DNA from: Aerococcus sp. | GTDB lineage: Bacteria > Bacillota > Bacilli > Lactobacillales > Aerococcaceae | Direction: 5' to 3' | Length of the DNA stretch: 64,000 bases | Assembly: GCA_030528155.1 (NCBI GenBank) | Contig: JAUMZL010000003.1 | Coordinates: 21,772 to 85,771 of the forward strand | In this document: positions 55,426 to 63,999 of the stretch, piece after piece | How the letters are laid out: each line of letters starts with the position of its first letter | How positions within the stretch are numbered: the first letter of the stretch is position 1 | Program-made: the position numbers and the translations under genes | The notes under the pieces: model-generated | Seen by the model: the letters and a program-made list of their open reading frames with translations, nothing else | Told to the model about the DNA's origin: nothing | Databases searched by the model: none

Positions 55426-56571
55426 TTACGCTTTTACTGTTTCACCCTTACCGACGATGATCGGGTTATCTGGCACGCCGATCAATGTAGCTCCGGGTTC
55501 AATGGTCACATTTTTGTCGAGAATGGCATAGCGCACGGTTGCCCCTTCGCCAATATGGCAATTCTGCCAAACAATCGAATGATCCACCACGGCTCCGCTG
55601 TCAACACGGACTTTACGGCTCAATTGAGAATGCACCACTTGTCCGAAGATTTCACACCCCGTCGCAATGTGAGCCGCACGCACTTCGGATCCTCGCGCAT
55701 AGTAAACAGGAACCCCATTTTGGCCTTTGGTGAGAACAGGAATCGAACCGTGTAATAATTCGCCGAAGCTTTCCCCATCTAACATCGCCATGCTGGCATT
55801 GAAGTAAGAGCGAATGCTGTCGATATTAGCGACATATCCTTTATGTTCAAAGCCTTTGACTTCGTAGTTTTCGAGGTAGTAATCAACAACGACATCCAAT
55901 GAGTCATTGATATCTTCTTCCTCCGCGCGATCCAACATGTCGAGCAGCAAATTGCTCTCTAAAACCGTCATATTTAAATCGTATAGCACATCATTGCCTC
56001 GGATAGGTGTCACGCCTTCGAGTAATAAATCGGTCACGTTCCCCTCATCATCGAGCACCACCATGCGTTCATCGGGATGGTATTCGATGAAGGAGCGTGG
56101 CACGCGACTGTAGATTCTAGCAGCTTTTGCCTCACAGTCGCTGAGCATATCAATCACTTCATTGATCGATACCATGGCAATAACCTTAGAACCCGCTACG
56201 AATACGTATTTTGCGTTTGCATTCTTAATGAAGGCACGATGATCATCGTAAAAGGCACCCATGCGGCTTCCTGCTTCATATAAGGCGCGCTTATGGTTCA
56301 CCTGGGAAAAAGTGAAAATCCCACCGCTGTAAGTATCGAGATTCCACGGCTTTCCGCTCCGAATATGATCATACACACTCCGTCCTGAACGACTGATAAA
56401 CAATGCGGCCGAACGCGCTCCCGCATAGGCAATATTGGAAAGATTAAAATCTAATAAACGGTAGCGACTCGCGAATGGCATCATGGCTAGTGGCCGTTCT
56501 TTGGTCAATGGTTGGAGTTGTTCATCTGGCTCGGTTAAATTTAAAATCGCACATACTTTTGATTTTTTCAT
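55426..56571 (-). CDS. glgD: Glucose-1-phosphate adenylyltransferase-like subunit GlgD
   Basis: Partner of GlgC in the two-subunit ADP-glucose pyrophosphorylase of Firmicutes. 381 residues: nucleotidyltransferase domain without the full GGxGTRL loop (it reads ILNLTEPDEQLQPLTKERPL), followed by a left-handed beta-helix (hexapeptide repeats, about 280-370). It is thought to be regulatory or weakly active. It follows glgC with a two-base gap. Confidence 0.96.
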   Translation of the reverse strand: MKKSKVCAILNLTEPDEQLQPLTKERPLAMMPFASRYRLLDFNLSNIAYAGARSAALFISRSGRSVYDHIRSGKPWNLDTYSGGIFTFSQVNHKRALYEAGSRMGAFYDDHRAFIKNANAKYVFVAGSKVIAMVSINEVIDMLSDCEAKAARIYSRVPRSFIEYHPDERMVVLDDEGNVTDLLLEGVTPIRGNDVLYDLNMTVLESNLLLDMLDRAEEEDINDSLDVVVDYYLENYEVKGFEHKGYVANIDSIRSYFNASMAMLDGESFGELLHGSIPVLTKGQNGVPVYYARGSEVRAAHIATGCEIFGQVVHSQLSRKVRVDSGAVVDHSIVWQNCHIGEGATVRYAILDKNVTIEPGATLIGVPDNPIIVGKGETVKA

Positions 56572-56573
56572 GA

Positions 56574-57698
56574 TTATTCGCCCCCGATAACTTCGTCGTA
56601 ACCTACTACTTTGATATCATCCGGCGTTCCGATGATTTCAGCATTGTCCCCTAGTTCGGCATTCTCACCGATAATCGCATACTCGACCCGTACATTGTGC
56701 CCGAGCTTGGCCCCAGACATCAATACACTAGAGGTGACGCGGGTATTCTTGCCAATCAACACATCTTCACTGAGGACAGAGTGTGTCACAATGCCACGAA
56801 TGATGGCGCCATCACTCACCAAAGTGTCCTGTACAAACCCTTCTGGCGCAATGAATTGTGGTGGGGTCGCTGTATTTTTAGTCACAACGGGCCAGCTGGC
56901 ATCACGAATGGCTAAGGGATGGTCGTGATCGAGAAATTCCATGTTGGCTTCCCACAGACTTTGAATGGTCCCCACATCTTTCCAATAGCCTTCAAAAGCA
57001 TAGGCATAGAGGCGTTCCTTGTTATTGAGGTAAGCAGGAATCACATCTTTACCGAAATCTACCATGCCATCTGGGTCTTTGGTCAGATAGTCCCGCAATT
57101 TGTCCCAAGTGAAGATGTAGATCCCCATGGACGCTAAATTGCTCTTTGGTTCGGCAGGTTTTTCCTCAAATTCGGTGATTTGCTGTTGATCGTTAGTGTT
57201 CATAATGCCAAACCGTGAAGCTTCCGCCATATCCACCGGTTTTACCGCCACAGTGCAATCCGCATTATTTTCTTTGTGGAAGGTCAACATCTTGTCATAA
57301 TTCATCTTGTAGATGTGGTCACCAGAGAGGATTAAGACATATTTAGGGTTAACGGAATCAATAAAATCAATGTTTTGATAAATAGCATTCGCTGTTCCGT
57401 TGAACCATTTTTCTCCTTCATTGCTGGAATACGGTTGTAAGATAAACGCACCGCCATTATCCACATCCAAATCCCACGGCGCTCCTGTTCCAATGTGGGT
57501 GTTAAGGATCATTGGTTCATACTGGGTCATCACTCCTACCGTAGTGACACCAGAATTCGAACAGTTGCTGAGGGCAAAGTCAATAATCCGATACTTGCCT
57601 CCAAATGGGACGGCCGGTTTCGCATTGGCCTGTGTCAATTTTCCTAGTCGTGTCCCTTTGCCTCCAGCCAGGACCATGCCGATCATTTCATTTTTCAT
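56574..57698 (-). CDS. glgC: Glucose-1-phosphate adenylyltransferase
   Basis: Makes ADP-glucose, the committed step of glycogen synthesis. 374 residues: catalytic loop [14 protein letters not shown], substrate region [15 protein letters not shown], and a C-terminal beta-helix. I place the start at the ATG 57698 (MKNEMIGM), the family-typical position. Its only good Shine-Dalgarno (AGGGGG) lies 24 bases upstream, separated from the ATG by a small hairpin (CGAGA-GTTAT-TCTCG). A TTG at 57737 is the alternative. Confidence 0.95.
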   Translation of the reverse strand: MKNEMIGMVLAGGKGTRLGKLTQANAKPAVPFGGKYRIIDFALSNCSNSGVTTVGVMTQYEPMILNTHIGTGAPWDLDVDNGGAFILQPYSSNEGEKWFNGTANAIYQNIDFIDSVNPKYVLILSGDHIYKMNYDKMLTFHKENNADCTVAVKPVDMAEASRFGIMNTNDQQQITEFEEKPAEPKSNLASMGIYIFTWDKLRDYLTKDPDGMVDFGKDVIPAYLNNKERLYAYAFEGYWKDVGTIQSLWEANMEFLDHDHPLAIRDASWPVVTKNTATPPQFIAPEGFVQDTLVSDGAIIRGIVTHSVLSEDVLIGKNTRVTSSVLMSGAKLGHNVRVEYAIIGENAELGDNAEIIGTPDDIKVVGYDEVIGGE

Positions 57699-57779
57699 CG
57701 TAGACGAGAATAACTCTCGCTTCCCCCTTTCACTCAAACCAAGTGACAGACAACTGGTAATGTCCTTCGTAGCGCCTCC

Positions 57780-59783
57780 CTATTTCTTTTTGTGATGCTG
57801 GCGTTTCTTTTTGTGATGCGGTGATTTAACGACAGCGCGTGCGCTGGTCGTTGGGAGTGATTTTAATTTAACGGTCGTATCGACATCTTTCGGTTCTAGG
57901 ATAAATGCACTTTCACCCGGTAGCGTCACGACAATGCTGTAAGGTTGTTTTTGATGTGGCGTAGCTTCGGTATGGAAAACCTCCACTTGCGTCTGCCATT
58001 TGCCACCGAATTCCTGCATTTCACTATTTAACAGGACACAATATGTTCCTGGATAAGGAACACCCACCCGGTAATTCTGGCGTTCCACCGGTGTAAAATT
58101 AAACAGGCACACTGCTTTATCTGTTTTTCCCTTGCCATTACGGATGTATGCGATAATGGTTTGATCGGCATCATCAGCCTCTAGGAACGTGATTCCTTCC
58201 TGATGATTATCTTCATAGTAAAAAGCTGATTTTTCTTGATAGAGATGATTAATGGTTTCAATATAATGTTGGTATTCGCTGTTGTAGTCGCGTGCTAAGC
58301 TATCCCACTCCAATCCTTCGTAGTAGCGCCATTCCAGATAAACACCAATTTCATTTCCCATGAAGGTGAGTTTTTTGCCTGGATAGGTCATTTTGTATCC
58401 ACTCATGGCACGTAAATTCGCAAATTGTGCATAACGTGAATCTCCCGGCATGCGTCCGAGCAATGAATGTTTGCCGTGTACCACCTCATCGTGTGAGAAT
58501 GGCAAGACATAGCGTTCGCTAAACATATACATAAAGGTGAAGGTAATGCGTCGATAGTTGTAGGAGCGGTAAATCGGATCGAGGGAGAAGAAATCTAAGG
58601 TGTCATTCATCCACCCCATGTTCCATTTATAATCGAACCCTAATCCCCCATTTTCTACAGGTTGGGTGACCCCTTCCCAAGCCGAACTTTCTTCGGCAAT
58701 CATTAATAGCGATTTATCGTGTTTTTTCACTTCTTGGTTGAGGCGCCGTAAGAAATCAATGCCCTCTAGATTGGCATTATTGCCATAACGGTTCGGCGTC
58801 CATGGTCCCTCATCGTAATCGAGGTAAAGCATGTTGGAAACGGCATCGATGCGCATGCCATCAAAATGGAAATATTTCAACCAATATAAGGCATTAGAAA
58901 TGAGAAAACTCTGTACTTGTGGCTTGCCGAGATCAAAATTAATCGTCCCCCAGCGGATATTGCGCGCGCGATTCGGATCCATATATTCATAGGTTGGCGT
59001 GCCATCATAAAGCGCCAGTGAATCTGCGTTCACGACGAAATGGCTCGGTACCCAATCGACCAATACGCCAATTCCTTCCTGATGTGCTCGTTCAACAAAG
59101 CGCATCAGTGGCTCAAAATCATGATTGTATCGTCCAGCAATGGAGAAATACCCACTGGTCTGATAACCCCAGGAAGCATCGAGGGGATGATCCATCAGCG
59201 GCATAAATTCAATGTGGGTGTAGCCCATTTTTTTGACGTACGGAATCAGTTCGTCCGCCAATTCATCAAAAGAATAGGCACTCCCATCCTCATGAGTGCG
59301 CCAGGAGGACTGATGCACTTCATAAATCGATAACGGCGCATGCTCGTAGCGCTCCAATGCTTGGCGCTGTTTTACCCAATCGCCATCTTGCCATTGATAA
59401 TCATAGGGAAAATCCTGGATGACAGAAGCTGTCAATGGCGGCACTTCATAGGCAAACGCAAAAGGATCTTGTTTCCATTGCACCTGGCCCGATTGATCCT
59501 CAATGGTAAATTTATAGAGATCCCACTGCTTGGCTTGGGGAATAAATGCGCTCCATGCCCCTGTTTCACCAACAGCTATCATCGCTTGGGGCTGCCAATG
59601 ATTGAAATCACCAGCGACACCGACAGATTTCGCATGAGGCGCCCACACGGTAAAACGATACCCCGCTTCGCCATTCAGTGTGGCAGGTTTTGCCCCCATG
59701 AATTTTTCCGCTTCGAAATTCGTGCTATGATTGAAAAAATACATATTGTGCTCAATATTTTCATATGTGAGTGTATCCCCCAT
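57780..59783 (-). CDS. glgB: 1,4-alpha-glucan branching enzyme
   Basis: Introduces alpha-1,6 branches into glycogen. 667 residues: N-terminal CBM48, GH13 barrel with DWVPSHF, GMRIDAVSNMLY (nucleophile Asp), MIAEESSAW (acid/base Glu) and LPFSHDEVVHGK, then a C-terminal beta domain. An unusual Lys/His tail, SPHHKKKRQHHKKK, is encoded by an imperfect repeat of about 21 bases at the 3' end. The ATG at 59783 has GGAGGGG seven bases before it. First gene of glgBCDA. Confidence 0.96.
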   Translation of the reverse strand: MGDTLTYENIEHNMYFFNHSTNFEAEKFMGAKPATLNGEAGYRFTVWAPHAKSVGVAGDFNHWQPQAMIAVGETGAWSAFIPQAKQWDLYKFTIEDQSGQVQWKQDPFAFAYEVPPLTASVIQDFPYDYQWQDGDWVKQRQALERYEHAPLSIYEVHQSSWRTHEDGSAYSFDELADELIPYVKKMGYTHIEFMPLMDHPLDASWGYQTSGYFSIAGRYNHDFEPLMRFVERAHQEGIGVLVDWVPSHFVVNADSLALYDGTPTYEYMDPNRARNIRWGTINFDLGKPQVQSFLISNALYWLKYFHFDGMRIDAVSNMLYLDYDEGPWTPNRYGNNANLEGIDFLRRLNQEVKKHDKSLLMIAEESSAWEGVTQPVENGGLGFDYKWNMGWMNDTLDFFSLDPIYRSYNYRRITFTFMYMFSERYVLPFSHDEVVHGKHSLLGRMPGDSRYAQFANLRAMSGYKMTYPGKKLTFMGNEIGVYLEWRYYEGLEWDSLARDYNSEYQHYIETINHLYQEKSAFYYEDNHQEGITFLEADDADQTIIAYIRNGKGKTDKAVCLFNFTPVERQNYRVGVPYPGTYCVLLNSEMQEFGGKWQTQVEVFHTEATPHQKQPYSIVVTLPGESAFILEPKDVDTTVKLKSLPTTSARAVVKSPHHKKKRQHHKKK

Positions 59784-59827
59784 TTGAGCCCCTCCCATTC
59801 ACCTCATCGCGTAACATTCAACAACTA

Positions 59828-59856
59828 AATTATACCCATTTTGTAAATAATTATCT
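59828..59856 (-). promoter_or_regulatory. Promoter of the glg operon
   Basis: Minus strand: perfect -10 TATAAT at 59828-59833, spacer 17, -35 TAGATA (4 of 6) at 59851-59856. Confidence 0.65.
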
Positions 59857-59990
59857 AGGTGTATTCGTTTAACAATTCCGCCAAAACTGATCATTTTTTG
59901 TGTCAAAGCAGTGACTATTGCGCTAAAGTATAAGGTTTCTCGCGTTTTATTATTAATTGGTCTTGTCAAATAATTTTCTCATCCATGTAT

Positions 59991-60004
59991 TTAAAGCGCT
60001 TACA
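59991..60004. promoter_or_regulatory. Catabolite-responsive element (cre)-like site
   Basis: TTAAAGCGCTTACA (plus) matches the 14-base CcpA consensus WGWAANCGNTNWCA at all but one position. It lies about 135 bases upstream of the glgB promoter and just past the terminator of the upstream RNA. It suggests carbon-source control of the glycogen genes. Confidence 0.6.
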
Positions 60005-60014
60005 ATTGTTATTT

Positions 60015-60191
60015 AAAAAAAGCGAGGCGTCTCTGCCTCGCTTTCCCAGACAAGGATCGCTACTGTTCACATCAATAGCGATCAAGCGCTTCAGGGTCGC
60101 CCCGCTACTTCCTGTAGTCACATCTTGTGTGTCGCGCTCTCTGTGACCTCACATAGACTTACTGTTATGCTATGCTATGTCGCCTCATCGC
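60015..60191 (-). ncRNA. Candidate structured RNA of about 177 nt, upstream of glgB
   Basis: Starts about seven bases after a good promoter and ends at a strong terminator (60019-60028 with 60035-60044, T7). Stems in order: 60175-60180/60151-60156, 60142-60147/60117-60122, a short CTAC/GTAG stem, a GGG-GCGA-CCC GNRA-loop hairpin at 60094-60103, and a perfect eight-base stem 60076-60083/60055-60062. There is no open frame with a ribosome site. I do not recognise a known class (not T-box, SRP, tmRNA or RNase P). It may be a free RNA or a regulated leader of the glg operon. Confidence 0.6.
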
Positions 60192-60197
60192 AAAGCT

Positions 60198-60227
60198 ATT
60201 ATAACACTATTTGTAAGTGACTTTCAA
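60198..60227 (-). promoter_or_regulatory. Promoter of the candidate RNA
   Basis: Minus strand: perfect -10 TATAAT at 60198-60203, spacer 18, -35 TTGAAA (5 of 6) at 60222-60227. Confidence 0.75.
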
Positions 60228-60348
60228 CGGCCAATTCAATAACATTCTGCCTTTTTCGCACTATTCTATTTTTAACCCATCACCTACCCGTTTACTTGAT
60301 CAAAGGTTTGAAGTGATTCTCCCCCTGACCCTCGCTTAAATAAACGAA

Positions 60349-60387
60349 AGAGCTTCCGGGCCGTCTCATGGACGAGCCGGAAGCTCT
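60349..60387. terminator. Strong inverted repeat, possible terminator
   Basis: A perfect 11-base stem AGAGCTTCCGG (60349-60359 with 60377-60387) with an inner CGTC/GACG stem. The T tracts are modest on both sides, so it may be a terminator or an mRNA end structure for the region between the RNA gene and the Cof gene. Confidence 0.55.
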
Positions 60388-60444
60388 ATCTTTTGTGAAA
60401 TAACCAATTTTTCCCACGATAGTCCTAATATATACGCCGCGTCA

Positions 60445-60480
60445 CAAAAAAGAATATAAACAGCGAATCATTATATTCTT
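60445..60480 (-). terminator. AT-rich terminator downstream of the Cof gene
   Basis: A ten-base stem (60450-60459 with 60471-60480) with T6 on the minus strand. Between it and the gene (60482-60623) are further alternative hairpins around AGCAAAAGCAA, but no gene. Confidence 0.6.
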
Positions 60481-60623
60481 CATCACTGTTCATAAAAAGA
60501 ACAAAACAAAACAGTGACTAAGCAAAAGCAACCCATCACACTCATTGTTTTTGCCTGCCCTTAGCAGACTCTGCCTTTTGCTGAGAGGCAATCGTTATCT
60601 TTTACTCCACTGGACCGGATGGG

Positions 60624-61451
60624 TTAAATCAAATGAAAATGTTCGAATGCTTTTTTCAAGCCGTCATCTGCCACATCTGCCGTGATGTAATCCGCCATTT
60701 GCTTGATTTCTTTACCCCCATTGCCCATAGCCACTCCGATATTGGCAAACTCGAGCATAGGAATATCCACCTTAGCATCGCCAAAAGCAATGGTGTCCTT
60801 CTGATCCCCACCGACAGCAGCAAGCAGAGTTTTGATGCCGGTCTCTTTATTGACATTTGGCAAGGCGATATCGCCAAAGAGCGCCGTTTCACCAGCGCCA
60901 CCCCACGTGCTAACCGTGAATGCTGAAAAGGTCCTAACCGCCCGTTCATAATCCGCATAATCATTTAAAATAAAGCTAATTTTATTCACATCATCGCGAT
61001 ACAACCTCTCCCCAAAGCGCATGGCTGGAAAGGCTTTTCGCACCGCTTGATTTCCCAGATTGGTTCCTTTTTGTTTAGCATAGGCCTGCATGGTGCGTTG
61101 GCCTCGCTCCTCGAAGTGTTCGCTCCCGTACAGTCCACTGTTGGCTTCCAAGAAAAACTCCAACTGGTGGGCATGCAACCACTCTACCATCCATCGTTCA
61201 TCCGCAACACTGATCGTCTCATGGCGCACCACTTGATCATGGACCTCTACGTAGTTCCCGTTCGCGCCGATATATCCGTCAAACCCAATCCCCTGAATTT
61301 CGGGATACATTTCCGCCTTGCTGCGTCCTGTCACGGTCGCAACAAAGTGACCATTAGCTTGGGCTTGTTTAATAGCCACAACGGCAGACGGTGGCAGCGT
61401 ATTATCATAGTCCACTAAGGTGCCATCAACATCTAAAAAGATATAAGTCAT
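60624..61451 (-). CDS. Cof-type HAD phosphatase
   Basis: HAD superfamily hydrolase of the Cof/YidA (IIB) kind, 275 residues, probably acting on sugar phosphates or other small phosphoesters. Motif I DVDGT carries D7 and D9, motif II is VTGRSK, and motif IV is GDAKVDIPML near 220. The cap region lies between about 85 and 190. GGAGG lies ten bases before the ATG at 61451. Substrate unknown. It has its own promoter with an extended -10. Confidence 0.92.
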   Translation of the reverse strand: MTYIFLDVDGTLVDYDNTLPPSAVVAIKQAQANGHFVATVTGRSKAEMYPEIQGIGFDGYIGANGNYVEVHDQVVRHETISVADERWMVEWLHAHQLEFFLEANSGLYGSEHFEERGQRTMQAYAKQKGTNLGNQAVRKAFPAMRFGERLYRDDVNKISFILNDYADYERAVRTFSAFTVSTWGGAGETALFGDIALPNVNKETGIKTLLAAVGGDQKDTIAFGDAKVDIPMLEFANIGVAMGNGGKEIKQMADYITADVADDGLKKAFEHFHLI

Positions 61452-61545
61452 CGTTGTATTTCCTCCCAATTACGGCATTTTTCGTTCCGCCATACGCGTT
61501 TGCTTAGTTTAGGCAGGTGTCGCTTTTTGAATTCGGTTACAGGTA

Positions 61546-61574
61546 ACTATAACAATACTCCCCTAATTTGACCA
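61546..61574 (-). promoter_or_regulatory. Promoter of the Cof gene
   Basis: Minus strand: extended -10 TGT-TATAGT (61546-61551), spacer 17, -35 TGGTCA at 61569-61574. The 61575-61797 stretch behind it holds nothing I recognise. Confidence 0.55.
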
Positions 61575-61797
61575 CCTCAAACGGATAGCTAGGTATTATC
61601 AATGGCGAGGGCTGCTTATGTTGACATTGTATTATTGTCCATGAAGTTTCGAAACAAACCTTCCCACATTCTCTTATTATTCTTTAACAAGGGCGCGACA
61701 CTTTATTTCATGATCAGAATAAATAGTCACCCACAAAGGATATTCACCGCCATTTTTTAAATTTTATTCACGATTTCAGGCGGGCGTACATTATCGA

Positions 61798-61826
61798 TTG
61801 ACCCTTTTTGTATTTACGGTTATTAT
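61798..61826 (+). promoter_or_regulatory. Promoter of glmS
   Basis: Plus strand: -35 TTGACC at 61798-61803, spacer 17, -10 TATTAT at 61821-61826. Transcription would begin about 47 bases before the ribozyme cleavage site. Confidence 0.75.
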
Positions 61827-61877
61827 TCTAACTGCTACTACTTTTAGTAAAATCTCTTATTCCAAATGAAACGAGAG

Positions 61878-62008
61878 ATAGCGCCAGGCTGATTCAACTG
61901 GAATCAGTGACGAGGACTGAATGTATCGAAAAATTCGGCGGGTCATTCAGGGGCAGTACAGTCCACAGGGATGTTAATAAACAGCACCAGCTGGTAAAAC
62001 CATCCCAC
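61878..62008 (+). ncRNA. glmS ribozyme-riboswitch
   Basis: Self-cleaving RNA activated by glucosamine-6-phosphate. The cleavage site is expected between A61880 and G61881, directly before GCGCCAGG. Other core blocks are in order: stem CTGATTC/GAATCAG, TGACGAGGA, stem CTGAATG/CATTCAG around TATCGAA and TTCGGCGG, and GGGATG/CATCCC near the 3' end. Cleavage exposes the glmS mRNA to decay, lowering synthesis when the product is abundant. Confidence 0.95.
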
Positions 62009-62016
62009 GTACGTAG

Positions 62017-62043
62017 TAGCTCATTTTTAGAATGGGCTTTTTC
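62017..62043 (+). terminator. Terminator-like hairpin between the glmS ribozyme and glmS
   Basis: AGCTCATT (62017-62024) pairs with AATGGGCT (62030-62037), then T5. Because it lies before the gene it would act as an attenuator, or simply as a structured end. Confidence 0.5.
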
Positions 62044-62092
62044 TCTAGCCATTAGAGGATAGAGTCCCCATATTTTTGGGAGGAATTATATT

Positions 62093-63904
62093 ATGTGTGG
62101 AATTGTCGGTTATATTGGTCATCAGTCAGCCCAGAAGATTTTATTGCAGGGGTTGGAACGCCTGGAATACCGTGGCTATGACTCAGCAGGTATCTTCGTT
62201 GTGGATACCAACCAACATCAAGGCCACCTTTTTCGCGAAGAGGGACGGATCGAACGTCTCAAGAACAAAGTGGATATGACTATTGACGCGCACGTTGGAA
62301 TTGGTCATACGCGCTGGGCAACGCACGGAGAACCGAGTGTGCGCAATGCCCACCCTCATCAATCAGCCAGTGGGCGCTTGACGCTTGTTCATAATGGTGT
62401 GATTGACAACTATCGTCAGCTCAAAGAGACCTACTTGAGTGAGGTAGCGTTCCACTCTGAGACGGATACCGAAGTCATCGTGAACTTAGTGGAGCATTTC
62501 ATGATCACAGAGGGCAAAGATACCGAAGCGGCTTTCTTAAAAGCCTTGAACTTACTGGAAGGTTCTTATGCGATTGCCATGATGGATGAAAATCAACCGG
62601 ATGTGGTTTTTGCTGCTAAGAAAAAATCTCCACTCTTGATCGGTGTTGGAGAGGGTTTCCATACGGTCGTTTCCGATGCGATGGCTTCCATCAATCTGAC
62701 AAGTCATTATTTGGAAATTCACGATGAAGAAATCGTTATTCTCAAAACCGATACCGCTACCATCAAAACATTGACTGGCGAGGTCGTAGAACGTGCGCCA
62801 TTTATCGCTCAGATCGATGCTAATGAATTAGACAAAGGGACCTATCCCTTCTACATGCTCAAGGAAATCGATGAACAACCGGCAGCTATGCGCCGCATCA
62901 TCCAGGCTTATGAAGATGAACAAGGCAAGCTAACCATCGATGAAGACATCCTCGAAGCAATGACAGAAAGTGACCGCATCTATATTATTGGAGCCGGAAC
63001 GTCTATGCATGCAGGGTTAGTCGGGAAACAGCTGATCGAACAGCTCGCCCACATCCCAGTGGAAGTGCATCTTTCTTCTGAATTTGCCTATAACCAACCC
63101 CTGCTCAGTGAAAAACCGTTCTTCATCTATCTGTCACAATCAGGTGAAACGGCAGACTCCCGTCAAGTCTTGGTACATACCAATGCTTCCAACTATCCGG
63201 CCTTGACTATTACCAATGTCCAAGGCTCTACCCTCTCTAGAGAAGCAGACTACACACTGCTGCTTCATGTCGGGCCAGAAATTGCGGTAGCGTCTACCAA
63301 AGCCTACACAGGACAAATTGCGGTGTTAGCAATCCTTGCAGATGCCTTGCGCGAAACGCTCCATTTACCGGCAAGCTTTGATATGAAACACGAACTTTCC
63401 CTGGTGGCTAATGCCATGCAGAGTCTGATCGATGAAAAAGAGACCATCCACCAATTGGCGACAGACTACTTCGCCAATCAACGTTCCGCCTTCTACATCG
63501 GCCGGGGGATTGACTACGCCTTGAGTCGTGAAGCTGCCCTCAAGCTGAAAGAAATTTCCTACATTCAAGCGGAAGGTTTTGCGGCAGGTGAATTGAAACA
63601 CGGCACGATCTCCTTGATTGAAGACCAAACGCCAGTGATCGGGATCATCACCCAATCTAATACAGCTGGTCATACCCGCAGTAACTTGGAAGAAACGCGC
63701 TCTCGCGGTGCACATGTAATGACGATGGCAATGAATGGATTAGAACATGCCGATGATACCCTTATCTTGCCAAAAGTCGCCGAATTATTGAGCGCGCTCG
63801 TGGCGATCATTCCGGTGCAATTATTGGCCTATTATGCCTCCCTCGATCGCGAATTGGATGTGGACAAACCCCGTAACCTCGCGAAATCTGTGACGGTTGA
63901 ATAA
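62093..63904 (+). CDS. glmS: Glutamine-fructose-6-phosphate aminotransferase (isomerizing)
   Basis: Makes glucosamine-6-phosphate for the cell wall. 603 residues: N-terminal glutaminase with Cys2 (MCGIVGYIG), HTRWATHG and HNGVIDN, then two SIS sugar-isomerase domains (GAGTSMHAG, SQSGETADS, STKAYTGQ) and the C-terminal KSVTVE. GGAGG precedes the ATG. It is controlled by the ribozyme in its leader. Confidence 0.98.
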   Translation: MCGIVGYIGHQSAQKILLQGLERLEYRGYDSAGIFVVDTNQHQGHLFREEGRIERLKNKVDMTIDAHVGIGHTRWATHGEPSVRNAHPHQSASGRLTLVHNGVIDNYRQLKETYLSEVAFHSETDTEVIVNLVEHFMITEGKDTEAAFLKALNLLEGSYAIAMMDENQPDVVFAAKKKSPLLIGVGEGFHTVVSDAMASINLTSHYLEIHDEEIVILKTDTATIKTLTGEVVERAPFIAQIDANELDKGTYPFYMLKEIDEQPAAMRRIIQAYEDEQGKLTIDEDILEAMTESDRIYIIGAGTSMHAGLVGKQLIEQLAHIPVEVHLSSEFAYNQPLLSEKPFFIYLSQSGETADSRQVLVHTNASNYPALTITNVQGSTLSREADYTLLLHVGPEIAVASTKAYTGQIAVLAILADALRETLHLPASFDMKHELSLVANAMQSLIDEKETIHQLATDYFANQRSAFYIGRGIDYALSREAALKLKEISYIQAEGFAAGELKHGTISLIEDQTPVIGIITQSNTAGHTRSNLEETRSRGAHVMTMAMNGLEHADDTLILPKVAELLSALVAIIPVQLLAYYASLDRELDVDKPRNLAKSVTVE

Positions 63905-63955
63905 TTATCTGCTATCAATAATTACTTGTATAAAAAGCAGCGTCTCTGATATGCT

Positions 63956-63999
63956 CCCCTTTAAGTAGACAGGGCAATTCCTAAAACTACTTAAAGGGG
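63956..63999 (+). terminator. Inverted repeat after glmS (probable terminator at the window edge)
   Basis: A perfect 13-base stem CCCCTTTAAGTAG (63956-63968) with 63987-63999. The T run, if present, lies beyond the end of the window. Confidence 0.6.

Noticed and set aside
60015-60191. T-box, SRP RNA, tmRNA or RNase P RNA as identity of the candidate RNA
   Set aside because: The T-box GGTGG-ACCGCG block, the SRP GGAA/AGCAG core, a tmRNA tag frame and the conserved RNase P blocks are all missing.
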